Shown: one piece after another, positions 14,257 through 23,121 of the stretch
Position numbering within the stretch: position 1 is the first letter of the stretch
Layout of the letters: each line of letters opens with the position of its first letter
Assembly (NCBI GenBank): GCA_963976395.1
Contig: CAXBLG010000022.1
Coordinates: 1-36,808, forward strand
Direction of reading: 5' to 3'
Source: UBA11612 sp963976395
GTDB lineage: Bacteria > Pseudomonadota > Alphaproteobacteria > Rhodospirillales > Rhodospirillaceae
Length of the DNA stretch: 36,808 nt
Made by a program: the position numbers and the translations under genes
Notes under the pieces: model-generated
The model's input: only the letters and a program-made list of their open reading frames with translations
Database searches by the model: none
Told to the model about the DNA's origin: nothing

Positions 14257-16389
14257 ATGACGCAAGAGAAGCATAAACGTACCCATTTATCATTGCAGTC
14301 CATGGTTGAACCCGGAGAAGCACAGGAGGACCGCGCCTCCAGCGATGCAGAAATCCAATACCGCAGCATTTTTGAAAATGCCGTCGAGGGAATTTATCAA
14401 ACAACCGTCAACGGCCAATACCTCAGGGTCAATCCTGCGCTCGCCAAGATCTATGGGTATGACTCACCCGACGCCCTCATCGCTGATCTGACGGATATTG
14501 CCGGACAGCTTTACTTGGACCCGACACGACGGGATGCCTTTAAAAAGTCCATGGCAGACGAAGGCATCGTCAGAGACTTTGAAGCGCAAATCTACCGCGC
14601 TGACGACACAATAATTTGGATTACAGAGAATGCACGCTGCGTCCGCGACGCAGCAGGAAAAATTCTATACTACGAAGGAACGGTCGAAGACATCACGCGT
14701 CGCAAAGCGGATGAACAACAAATTCGCCTTTTAGCCAAAGTATTCGAAAGCGTTGGTGACGGCATCCTTATCGTTGATCGTGACTTAACCGTGCGAGCCG
14801 TCAATCCGGCTTACGAGACGATAACGGGATTTGCGGCGCCAGAGTTGATCGAAAAGCCTCTGGATATCCTAGCGCCTGGGTACCACGAAAAAACATTTTT
14901 ACCCGCGATCTGGCACGAAGTGAATCTACGTGGAACATGGACTGGCGAGGCAACCTGCCGACGATTGAATGGAAACCCATTTGTCGCGACGCTATCTGCT
15001 TCCACGGTTAGGGATGAAAACGGCGAGCTTAGTCATACAATTATTACATGTGCCGACATCAGTTTCCGGAAAAAGCAAGAACACCGCATTAAACATCAGG
15101 CCAGCTACGATTTTCTCACAAATCTGCCTAATCGATGGTTGATCAATGACCGCCTAGAGCAAGCAATTAGCCGCGCAGTTCGGCAGAAGACGTCCTTAGC
15201 TGTGCTTTACTTGGACCTCAATGGGTTCAAGCAAATTAACGATGGCATGGGGCATCAGGCTGGTGATGAACTTTTACGTTCGGTTGCGAGCCGTTTACGG
15301 TCCAGCACCCGCTTGTCCGACATAGTCGGACGGTTAGGTGGTGACGAATTCCTAATCGTTGCTACCGATGTGAACGATCAGAACAGCAGCAAACAACTTG
15401 CCGATAAATTACTATACAGCTTCGCGCACCCTTTCGTCGTTGAGGGCCGGGAAATCTACTGCTTACCGTCCATCGGCATTAGCCATTACCCCAACGACGG
15501 GAACACGGCGCAACTACTCATTCGCAATGCAGATATGGCGATGTTTGCCGCCAAGCAAAGTAAGGCACGAGCAGCTGTTTGCTTTGAATCTCACATGCTT
15601 TCAGCAGCGTCAGAACGCTTGAGCATCGAAAACGATCTAAGGCGCGCACTCGAACGGCAAGAGTTCGTGCTGTATTTCCAGCCAAAGGTAGAATCGGCAT
15701 CACACGGCATTGTCGCGGCAGAAGCTCTTGTAAGGTGGCAACATCCCGAACGAGGTCTCCTTCCCCCCGGCTCATTTATTTCGTTCGCAGAGGAATGCGG
15801 ACTCATTGCCGCTATAGGTGAATGGACTCTGCGCGAGGCTTGCCGACAATTCGTCAACTGGCGGGCAGCCGGTCTTTCGATCAAAAGTGTGTCGGTAAAC
15901 TTATCGCCGACGCAATTCTTAGACCCTCACCTGATCGACGTCGTAAAGCGCATCATCAACGAAACTAAAATTGATCCAAACTGCTTGGAGTTGGAGCTTA
16001 CAGAAGGCGCGATGTCCGTTGACATTGAAAAAGCCATCACAACACTCGGAACATTGAAAGCTTTGGGCGTGAAACTTTCAATCGACGATTTCGGAACCGG
16101 CTACTCCTCTCTCGCCTATCTCAAGCGGCTGCCCATAGACATTGTCAAAATCGACCGTTCGTTTGTGAAGGACTTGGACCATAGCCCCGCGGACAGTGAT
16201 ATTGTTGGTGCGATCATCGGATTAGCCGACCGGCTTGGCTTTGGCGTGGTGGCCGAAGGTGTAGAGACAAACGGTCAAGCAAATATATTGAGAACAACCC
16301 AATGCGCGCTTTTACAGGGCTATCTTTTTGGCCGACCTTTGAGTGCGGATGAATTCGTCAATTTAGCGCGAAAGCCGCCTACGCCCTAA
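14257..16389 (+). CDS. PAS-PAS-GGDEF-EAL cyclic-di-GMP signalling protein
   Basis: Putative bifunctional enzyme making and degrading c-di-GMP. No signal peptide or membrane span is evident, so it is probably cytoplasmic. Two PAS domains come first (starting near YRSIFENAVEGIYQ and VFESVGDGILIVDRD). The GGDEF motif is intact at 361-365, with the inhibitory I-site RxxD (RLSD, 352-355) exactly five residues before it. The EAL motif is intact at 489-491, with DDFGTGYSSLAYLKRLPIDIVKIDRSFV downstream. Both activities therefore look possible. The ATG at 14257 is chosen because the frame upstream overlaps glnA and its terminator; the RBS is weak, and a Met about 15 codons later is also possible. 710 residues. 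Confidence 0.9.
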   Translation: MTQEKHKRTHLSLQSMVEPGEAQEDRASSDAEIQYRSIFENAVEGIYQTTVNGQYLRVNPALAKIYGYDSPDALIADLTDIAGQLYLDPTRRDAFKKSMADEGIVRDFEAQIYRADDTIIWITENARCVRDAAGKILYYEGTVEDITRRKADEQQIRLLAKVFESVGDGILIVDRDLTVRAVNPAYETITGFAAPELIEKPLDILAPGYHEKTFLPAIWHEVNLRGTWTGEATCRRLNGNPFVATLSASTVRDENGELSHTIITCADISFRKKQEHRIKHQASYDFLTNLPNRWLINDRLEQAISRAVRQKTSLAVLYLDLNGFKQINDGMGHQAGDELLRSVASRLRSSTRLSDIVGRLGGDEFLIVATDVNDQNSSKQLADKLLYSFAHPFVVEGREIYCLPSIGISHYPNDGNTAQLLIRNADMAMFAAKQSKARAAVCFESHMLSAASERLSIENDLRRALERQEFVLYFQPKVESASHGIVAAEALVRWQHPERGLLPPGSFISFAEECGLIAAIGEWTLREACRQFVNWRAAGLSIKSVSVNLSPTQFLDPHLIDVVKRIINETKIDPNCLELELTEGAMSVDIEKAITTLGTLKALGVKLSIDDFGTGYSSLAYLKRLPIDIVKIDRSFVKDLDHSPADSDIVGAIIGLADRLGFGVVAEGVETNGQANILRTTQCALLQGYLFGRPLSADEFVNLARKPPTP

Positions 16390-16447
16390 TCCAGCGGGGT
16401 CATCGACAGCAGGTGAAATTCTTTCACCGAAGGTCTATACTCGTGAA

Positions 16448-17821
16448 ATGGCCCGAAGGCTCTTAACGGCGACGCTCCTCATGCTGGCGCTTGGGTTTTT
16501 CCTCGGCACTACGCATGCAGGGGAGCCCCCTACAAACGGCGGTACTGCCGTTGTGTTACAAATTGAGGGAGTCATTGGACCGGCAACAGCCTCTTACATT
16601 TCCAAAGGCCTAGCCTCAGCTGCCGCTCAGAATGCCTCGCTGATTATCCTGCGTATGGACACTCCCGGCGGCCTCGACACATCAATGCGAACTATTATCC
16701 AAGAGATTCTTGCCTCGCCCGTTCCTGTGGCGTCATTTGTTAGCCCGTCCGGCGCACGCGCAGCAAGCGCAGGCACATACATTATGTATGCCAGCCATGT
16801 ATCAGCGATGATGCCGGGCACCAATCTAGGCGCGGCGACCCCGGTACAAATTGGCGGCACACCCGACCTTCCCCAGCCACCCGAAAGCTCAGATGATCAG
16901 GACGCCCCCCCCTCTGAAAAGCCGAGCGATGTGATGGAGGCCAAAGCCGTCAACGATGCTGTTGCCTATATACGCTCCCTCGCCCAAATGCGTGGACGCA
17001 ACGCAAACTGGGCGGAGAGGGCCGTACGGCAAGCGTCCAGTTTGTCTGCCTCTGATGCTTTGAATCAACAGGTCATTGACGTCGTCGCAGTAAGCACAAC
17101 CGACCTACTCACGCAAATCGATGGCCGCTCTGTGCAGATCAACGATACCAATTTTACGTTGAATACAAAGACCCTCGAACTCGTCCAAATCAAACCGGAT
17201 TGGCGAACAGAACTGCTGGGTGCAATTACCAATCCCAACGTCGCCCTCATCCTGATGATGATCGGCGTCTACGGTCTTATCTTTGAATTCATGAATCCCG
17301 GCTCTATCTATCCCGGCACGATAGGAGCGATCTGTCTTATTATTGGTTTGTATGCCCTCGCAGCACTACCGGTAAACTACGCCGGTGCCGGACTAATCGT
17401 TTTGGGATTGCTCCTGATTGTGGCTGAAGCCTTTGCCCCGTCTTTTGGGGCGCTCGGTATAGGAGGGGCCATCGCCTTTGTTCTGGGCGCAGCCATTTTA
17501 ATCGACACCGACTCTCCCGCGTTCGCCATATCATGGCCCATTGTCATAGGGACAACGGTCAGCGCCCTCGCCTTTTCTCTTGTCGTGGTCCGTATGGCGA
17601 TTTCATCCCAAGGGCGACAGATTGTTAGCGGTCGCGACCAGATGATTGGCCAAGTCGGCAAAATTCAAGACTGGCATGGCCTGCACGGGCACATGCTTGT
17701 CCATGGCGAGCGATGGCAAGCCGTCTGCACTGTGCCACTGACATGTGACCAAAAAGCCCGTGTGACTTCAATCGATGGTTTGACACTGCACGTAGAACCA
17801 GAAACAGTTCCCGAAAATTAA
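16448..17821 (+). CDS. nfeD: NfeD-family membrane serine protease (long form)
   Basis: ClpP-fold membrane protease of the NfeD/STOPP type. A signal peptide (residues 1-25) precedes the protease domain, with RMDTPGGLDTSMR and the nucleophile motif SGARAASAGTY (Ser107). Lys166 in EAKAVNDAVAYIRS is the likely general base by position relative to archaeal 1510-N. A Pro/Asp-rich insert (about 140-160) separates them. Several membrane spans follow (about 255-385), then a small OB-fold C-terminal domain beginning near GQVGKIQDWHGLHG. The next gene, a stomatin, is the usual partner and begins 14 bases later. Confidence 0.9.
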   Translation: MARRLLTATLLMLALGFFLGTTHAGEPPTNGGTAVVLQIEGVIGPATASYISKGLASAAAQNASLIILRMDTPGGLDTSMRTIIQEILASPVPVASFVSPSGARAASAGTYIMYASHVSAMMPGTNLGAATPVQIGGTPDLPQPPESSDDQDAPPSEKPSDVMEAKAVNDAVAYIRSLAQMRGRNANWAERAVRQASSLSASDALNQQVIDVVAVSTTDLLTQIDGRSVQINDTNFTLNTKTLELVQIKPDWRTELLGAITNPNVALILMMIGVYGLIFEFMNPGSIYPGTIGAICLIIGLYALAALPVNYAGAGLIVLGLLLIVAEAFAPSFGALGIGGAIAFVLGAAILIDTDSPAFAISWPIVIGTTVSALAFSLVVVRMAISSQGRQIVSGRDQMIGQVGKIQDWHGLHGHMLVHGERWQAVCTVPLTCDQKARVTSIDGLTLHVEPETVPEN

Positions 17822-17835
17822 GGAAGGAACGCGCT

Positions 17836-18597
17836 ATGTTTTCGGACTTCGGATTCTATTTCCCGATCATTATCATCCTCATCGTATTTTTGGCGTCGGC
17901 GGTCAAAATTCTACGTGAGTACCAACGTGGCGTTGTATTTACACTTGGGCGTTTCACCAGCGTTAAGGGCCCAGGCATCATCATCCTGATCCCAGTGATC
18001 CAACAAATGGTGCGCACCGATTTACGCACCGTTGCGCTAGACGTGCCAACTCAAGACGTAATTTCGCGTGACAACGTATCCGTCCGCGTCAATGCCGTTT
18101 TGTATTTTCGAGTGATTGATCCTGAACGCGCAATCATCCAAGTCGAGAACTATCTTGAGGCCACCAGCCAACTCGCACAGACAACACTCAGGTCCGTGCT
18201 TGGCAAACATGAACTGGATGAGATGCTCGCCGAAAGAGACAAGCTGAATGTCGATATACAGGAGATTTTAGACGCACAAACCGACGCCTGGGGCATAAAA
18301 GTCGCCAACGTCGAAATCAAACATGTCGACCTAAATGAGAATATGGTGAGGGCCATCGCGCGCCAAGCCGAAGCCGAGCGCGAGCGCCGTGCCAAAGTCA
18401 TAAGCGCCGAAGGCGAACAGCAAGCCGCGCAAAAGCTTCTCGAAGCGGCAGAGATTTTAAGCAAAAATCCGGAGGCTATGCAGCTCCGATATCTCACGAC
18501 ATTGGCCACCATCGCCGGAGAGCAAAATTCAACGATCGTGTTTCCGTTCCCGATGGAACTTGGAAAAATGCTGACCAGACTCAGCCGAGAGCCGTAA
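17836..18597 (+). CDS. Stomatin-like (slipin) PHB/SPFH-domain protein
   Basis: Membrane-scaffold protein of the stomatin/slipin group. A single N-terminal span (residues 4-24) leads into the PHB domain: LREYQRGVVFTLGRF, VDVP-like ALDVPTQDVISRDNVSVRVNAVLYFRV, and the coiled-coil RAIARQAEAERERRAKVISAEGEQQAAQKL. The end TIVFPFPMEL is also typical. GGAAGGA before the ATG and the 14-bp gap from nfeD show an operon. In archaea the NfeD protease cleaves the stomatin C-terminus; such a link here is by analogy. It converges on clpA with 18 bases between stops. Confidence 0.93.
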   Translation: MFSDFGFYFPIIIILIVFLASAVKILREYQRGVVFTLGRFTSVKGPGIIILIPVIQQMVRTDLRTVALDVPTQDVISRDNVSVRVNAVLYFRVIDPERAIIQVENYLEATSQLAQTTLRSVLGKHELDEMLAERDKLNVDIQEILDAQTDAWGIKVANVEIKHVDLNENMVRAIARQAEAERERRAKVISAEGEQQAAQKLLEAAEILSKNPEAMQLRYLTTLATIAGEQNSTIVFPFPMELGKMLTRLSREP

Positions 18598-18615
18598 CCG
18601 TTACTTGAACGACCG

Positions 18616-20976
18616 CTATTTTACCGGCTCGCGCTTTTTCGATCCGGAACGGCGCGAAGTGCCAGATGCGCTGCCCTTACCGCTTTCCTTGGCCGCACCC
18701 TTTTTGGCCTCGGTTTTGGCCGCCGTGATCTCGAACTTCACCTTATCTTTTTCGATGCCGACCTTCACATGGCCGCCGGTAATCAAATCGCCAAACAATA
18801 GGTGATCAGCCAACGGCTTTTTGATCTCTTGCTGAATAACCCGCCCAAGCGGCCGAGCGCCCATTCGTGAATCATACCCCTTTTTCGCCAACCAATCGCG
18901 GGCGGCAGGGCTCAGGTCGATTGTCACATTGCGGTCGGAAAGTTGCCCTTCAAGCTGCATGATGAACTTGTCAACAACACGGCCCACAATCTCGGGGGCT
19001 AGGTTTGCGAACGTGATAATTGCATCCAGCCTATTGCGAAATTCCGGCGTAAACATGCGCTCGATCGCTTCTTGATCCTCGCCTTCCCGCGTCTCTCGCC
19101 CGAAGCCGATCGCATTTTTCGCTAGGTCGGCTGCGCCGGCATTCGTAGTCATGATCAATATGACATTCCGAAAGTTAACACTCTTCCCGGTGTGGTCGGT
19201 GAGTTTGCCGTGGTCCATCACCTGCAAAAGAATATTGAACAGATCCGGATGGGCTTTTTCGATCTCGTCGAGCAGCAACACGCAATGGGGATGCTGGTCC
19301 ACGGCGTCGGTCAGTAATCCGCCTTGATCAAATCCGACATAGCCCGGCGGCGCGCCGATCAGCCGCGAGACCGAATGACGTTCCATGTATTCGGACATAT
19401 CAAAACGGTGCAACTCAATGCCTAATGAATTCGCCAACTGCCGCGCGACCTCAGTCTTGCCCACACCTGTTGGGCCAGAAAAGAGATAGGCCCCGATAGG
19501 CTTCTCAGGCTCACGCAAGCCTGCACGCGCAAGTTTGATCGAGCTGGACAAGGCCGTGATCGCTTTGTCTTGGCCAAAAACCATCGTGCACAGATCGCGC
19601 TCCAGGCTTTGCAGAGATTTCTTGTCATCGCGCGAAACGCTTTTAGGCGGAACTCGCGCCATTGTTGCGATGACTTCCTCCACGTCCCTTACGGATACAA
19701 CCTTGCGCCGCTTGCTTTCCGGAAGAAGCATGCGTGAGGCCCCCACTTCGTCAATAACATCAATCGCTTTGTCCGGCAGCTTGCGATCATTTATGTAGCG
19801 CGCAGACAACTCAACGGCGGTTCGCAAGGATTCAGCGGTATAACGCACCTTGTGATGCGCTTCGTAGTAGGGCTTCAGCCCTTTAAGAATTTTCACAGCG
19901 TCTTCAATCGACGGTTCGCTCACATCGATCTTCTGAAACCGACGAGCCAACGCACGATCTTTTTCAAAATAGCTTCTGTATTCCTTATAGGTGGTCGACC
20001 CCACACACCGGAGTGATCCCGACGCCAAAGCCGGTTTGAGAAGATTCGAAGCGTCCATGGCACCGCCAGATGTCGCGCCAGCACCGATAACAGTATGAAT
20101 TTCATCAATGAACAGAACTGCGCCTTCCAAGCCTTCCAGCTCAGAAACAACGGCTTTCAGACGCTCCTCGAAGTCGCCACGATAACGCGTGCCCGCCAGC
20201 AATGCGCCCATATCCAGCGCAAAAATCGTGGCATTATGTAAAACCTCGGGAACATCCTTGTTTATTATTCTAAGAGCCAAGCCCTCGGCTATGGCTGTCT
20301 TGCCTACGCCGGCATCCCCGACATACAGCGGATTGTTCTTGGTTCTGCGGCACAGAATTTGAATCGTGCGATCGACTTCCTTTTCACGTCCGATGAGAGG
20401 GTCGATTTTGCCCTCACGCGCCTTTTCGTTCAGGTCCACGCAATAGGCGGTAAGAGCCTCACGGCCTTTCTTAACTACATCCTCCGATTTCGCGTCTTGA
20501 TCCGCGCCATGCACGGTTTTGCGATCAGATGTTGTCGCGCGTTTGGCGATCCCGTGGGATATGTAATTCACAGCGTCTAGACGAGTCATCTCCTGCGTTT
20601 GCAAGAAGTAGACAGCATGGCTTTCCCGTTCCGAGAACAGCGCAACCAAGACGTTGGCGCCGGTCACCTCCTCGCGTCCGGAGGATTGCACGTGAATAGC
20701 CGCGCGCTGCACCACACGCTGAAAGCCGGCGGTTGGTTTAGGGTCTTCAACCGTGAGAGAAACGATGTCATTCAATTCATCGCTAAGAAATTCGGCGATC
20801 TTCGCACGAAGATCGTCGATTTCGATATTGCACGCGCGCATAACTGCGACAGCATCATCGTCGTCGCACAGCGCCATAAGCAAATGCTCAAGGGTGGCGA
20901 ATTCGTGTCTGCGCTCAGCCGCAGCGGCTAAGGCAACATGGAGGGTTTTTTCCAGGTTCTGCGATAACATAGACAA
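18616..20976 (-). CDS. clpA: ATP-dependent Clp protease ATP-binding subunit ClpA
   Basis: AAA+ unfoldase feeding ClpP. An N-domain (1-145), then AAA module 1 with Walker A GDAGVGKT (220-227) and Walker B LFIDEIH, and module 2 with GPTGVGKT and LLLDEIEKAHPD. The ClpP-docking IGF tripeptide is present in NAIGFGRE. A Lys/Ser/Gly-rich tail of about 33 residues after FEITAAK extends the usual C-terminus (786 residues against 758 in E. coli) and is probably disordered. clpS lies 99 bp upstream on the same strand; clpP is not in the window. Confidence 0.96.
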   Translation of the reverse strand: MSMLSQNLEKTLHVALAAAAERRHEFATLEHLLMALCDDDDAVAVMRACNIEIDDLRAKIAEFLSDELNDIVSLTVEDPKPTAGFQRVVQRAAIHVQSSGREEVTGANVLVALFSERESHAVYFLQTQEMTRLDAVNYISHGIAKRATTSDRKTVHGADQDAKSEDVVKKGREALTAYCVDLNEKAREGKIDPLIGREKEVDRTIQILCRRTKNNPLYVGDAGVGKTAIAEGLALRIINKDVPEVLHNATIFALDMGALLAGTRYRGDFEERLKAVVSELEGLEGAVLFIDEIHTVIGAGATSGGAMDASNLLKPALASGSLRCVGSTTYKEYRSYFEKDRALARRFQKIDVSEPSIEDAVKILKGLKPYYEAHHKVRYTAESLRTAVELSARYINDRKLPDKAIDVIDEVGASRMLLPESKRRKVVSVRDVEEVIATMARVPPKSVSRDDKKSLQSLERDLCTMVFGQDKAITALSSSIKLARAGLREPEKPIGAYLFSGPTGVGKTEVARQLANSLGIELHRFDMSEYMERHSVSRLIGAPPGYVGFDQGGLLTDAVDQHPHCVLLLDEIEKAHPDLFNILLQVMDHGKLTDHTGKSVNFRNVILIMTTNAGAADLAKNAIGFGRETREGEDQEAIERMFTPEFRNRLDAIITFANLAPEIVGRVVDKFIMQLEGQLSDRNVTIDLSPAARDWLAKKGYDSRMGARPLGRVIQQEIKKPLADHLLFGDLITGGHVKVGIEKDKVKFEITAAKTEAKKGAAKESGKGSASGTSRRSGSKKREPVK

Positions 20977-21075
20977 TAGACCCTATCCTTTCCTGCGACG
21001 CACACCGAAATCTCGATGCCGGGCATATGCCCTTCTGCTAAATAGTAGCGGCGGGTCCCTCCTCCAAGTCCGCCT

Positions 21076-21483
21076 CTACTCTTTTTCCAAAGTGCACTGA
21101 AGCGGATGCTGGTTCTTGCGAGCCAACTCCATCGTCTGGTTCACCTTGGTCTCTGCTATTTCAAACGTAAACACGCCGCAAATACCAACGCCCTTTTGGT
21201 GGACATGGAGCATGATCTGCGTGGCTTCATCAGCGCTTTTACTAAAGAATCGCTCAAGAACATGAACGACAAACTCCATCGGTGTGTAATCGTCGTTCAG
21301 CATCAGAACTTTGTACATCGACGGCTTTTTAACTTTGGGCCGGGGTTTTACGACCACACCTGTATTGATGCGCTCGTCGTCATCGCCCTTGCGTTCATCA
21401 GACATACGAACGCCGTATGCAGTCGGCGCAACCGAAGGCTTACGCTCTACTAGAAACTCGTGATTTGTTAAAAAACGCTTCAT
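21076..21483 (-). CDS. clpS: ATP-dependent Clp protease adaptor ClpS
   Basis: N-end-rule adaptor that hands substrates with bulky N-terminal residues to ClpA. The core motifs are YKVLMLNDDYTPMEFVVHVLERFF, which contains the DD and Met residues lining the substrate pocket, then HVHQKGVGICGVFTFEIAETKV. The frame from 21483 gives 135 residues; a Met at 21405 would give the more usual length of about 109. Neither start has a strong RBS, so the start is uncertain. Confidence 0.93.
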   Translation of the reverse strand: MKRFLTNHEFLVERKPSVAPTAYGVRMSDERKGDDDERINTGVVVKPRPKVKKPSMYKVLMLNDDYTPMEFVVHVLERFFSKSADEATQIMLHVHQKGVGICGVFTFEIAETKVNQTMELARKNQHPLQCTLEKE

Positions 21484-21664
21484 AATCTTACACTTAGCAC
21501 CTTCTCACTCGCCGAATTCTAAGCCGCCAAGCTTAGCATCCGTCTGGTTAAGTATAAGTATGTGCCAAAATTCTGCCAATGCCAGGGGATGGCACATGAT
21601 TAATTTCAATTCGGCAAAAAGAAACGGCCAACTCAGCATTTCCACACGGGCGAACAACCAAAGA

Positions 21665-21679
21665 TTAAACAATTCTTAA
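21665..21679. promoter_or_regulatory. CtrA-like box TTAA-N7-TTAA
   Basis: Exact match to the alphaproteobacterial CtrA full-site consensus, embedded in a longer palindrome (AGATTAA 21662-21668, TTAATCT 21676-21682). It lies in the divergent clpS/carboxypeptidase intergenic region. Such a pattern can occur by chance in AT-rich DNA. Confidence 0.4.
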
Positions 21680-21838
21680 TCTAGGTAAAAGATCATAAAA
21701 TTCAATGCGATGGGCAAGGTGGCTGTGGACAGGTCGAGTCGAAACGCGTAAATTTCTGATAATGAAGGCTGGACAACCAGCTATTAGCCGCCCGAAGAAC
21801 GGCAAGTCGCAAGACGTTAGGACCGATGCAAGACAAAG

Positions 21839-21847
21839 TTATCCACA
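21839..21847 (+). promoter_or_regulatory. DnaA-box 9-mer near the carboxypeptidase start
   Basis: TTATCCACA, perfect DnaA-box match, 50 bases before the preferred ATG of the carboxypeptidase gene. Could be a DnaA-responsive site or chance. Confidence 0.35.
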
Positions 21848-21897
21848 GGATTCGAGCGATCGGGTCTGGGCTTACTTTTAGGGTTTGGGGGCTAAAA

Positions 21898-23118
21898 ATG
21901 GGGATTCTCCCCGCGTTCATTCGGTTCTTAGCTGTCGCACTTCTGATTGCTCTGCCATCGGCTGCGATGTCGGCCAATATATATGCATCGATTGTTGTCG
22001 AAGCCGATACGGGCCGTGTTTTACATGAAGCCTACGCCGACAACAGTCGCTATCCCGCCTCTCTGACTAAAATGATGACGCTTTACATTCTGTTCGAGGC
22101 TCTCGAACAAGGCGACGTCACCTTGAACACGCCGATGAAAGTATCCAGGCACGCTGCCGGGCAAGCTCCAACGCGGTTGGGCCTCAAACCCGGCTCGACC
22201 ATCAAAGTCGAAGATGCGATCAACGCCCTTGTAACCAAATCCGCCAACGATGTTGCCGCGGTGGTCGCCGAACACTTAGCCGACAAAGAATATTTATTTG
22301 CCGTCAAGATGACGAAGAAGGCCCGCGCCTTGGGTATGTCCAAAACGACCTTCCGTAATGCATCCGGCCTGCCAAACTCCAAGCAAGTGTCAACGGCCCG
22401 AGACATGGCCATTCTTTCCGCTCGATTGTTCAAAGATTTTCCGGAGCAGTACGCCTATTTCTCGCGGCCCAAGTTCTCCTATGCCGGAAAGACTTACCGT
22501 TCACACAACCACCTGCTTGCTAACTACGAAGGCGCAGACGGCATCAAGACCGGCTATACCCGCGCATCTGGGTTTAACCTCGCCGCGTCTGCAAATCGTG
22601 ATGGACACAGGCTGATTGCAGTTGTTTTGGGTGGCCGCAGTGTAAAAACACGCGACCAGCATCTTGCCGATCTTATGGACAAAGGCTTTGCCCTCCTCTC
22701 CGACCGCCCTGAAACGGTCATCGCGGCTCACCGCATTGAGGCGCTGCAGGATAGTTTTGAGACGGCAGACGCCAGTACTATTAGTGCCAGTGAATCGGCA
22801 GGCGATCGGGACGAAGACCCAGGTAAGATTCCCACATGGGTCATTATTGACGAAACCTGGGGAATTCAGCTCGGTGCCTTTAGCCTCCAATCCACGGCAC
22901 AAACCGTAGCCGATAAGGCTGCCGGCAAACTCCATCGCTACGGAGATGTGCGAGCTGTAACGGAACGCGTGAGAATTAAAGGCCGGACACTCTATCGTGC
23001 ACGCGTACTCGGTCTCGAAAAACGCAATCTTGTTAAAGCCTGTTCAATCGCTGTTCCGAAGAACATGGACAACTGCCTGGCTGTAAAGCCGGGCACGACA
23101 AAGCTCGCATCCCGATAA
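21898..23118 (+). CDS. D-alanyl-D-alanine carboxypeptidase with C-terminal SPOR domain
   Basis: Class C low-molecular-weight penicillin-binding protein (DacA/DacC family) trimming pentapeptide stems in the periplasm. Numbered from the ATG at 21898: signal peptide ending near SAAMSA (residue 26), SLTK catalytic motif (Ser55, Lys58), SAN (115-117) and KTG (217-219), in the expected order. A linker (about 295-335) leads to a SPOR domain (WGIQLGAFSLQSTAQ to the C-terminus), which binds denuded septal peptidoglycan and would direct it to the division site. The start at 21898 is preferred because it opens directly into the signal peptide; the frame also extends to 21826. It converges on the phosphomannomutase gene with three bases between stops. 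Confidence 0.92.
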   Translation: MGILPAFIRFLAVALLIALPSAAMSANIYASIVVEADTGRVLHEAYADNSRYPASLTKMMTLYILFEALEQGDVTLNTPMKVSRHAAGQAPTRLGLKPGSTIKVEDAINALVTKSANDVAAVVAEHLADKEYLFAVKMTKKARALGMSKTTFRNASGLPNSKQVSTARDMAILSARLFKDFPEQYAYFSRPKFSYAGKTYRSHNHLLANYEGADGIKTGYTRASGFNLAASANRDGHRLIAVVLGGRSVKTRDQHLADLMDKGFALLSDRPETVIAAHRIEALQDSFETADASTISASESAGDRDEDPGKIPTWVIIDETWGIQLGAFSLQSTAQTVADKAAGKLHRYGDVRAVTERVRIKGRTLYRARVLGLEKRNLVKACSIAVPKNMDNCLAVKPGTTKLASR

Positions 23119-23121
23119 AGT

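Larger units (their letters stand above)
21484..21897. other. Non-coding gap between divergent clpS and carboxypeptidase genes
   Basis: The largest gene-free stretch, about 410 bp. It is AT-rich around 21600-21710 and contains the CtrA-like box and DnaA box listed separately, plus CTGTGGACAGG near 21722, which resembles the DnaA-box neighbourhood on the opposite strand. I see no small gene or structured RNA that I can support. It must hold the promoters of both clpS and the carboxypeptidase gene. Confidence 0.5.
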
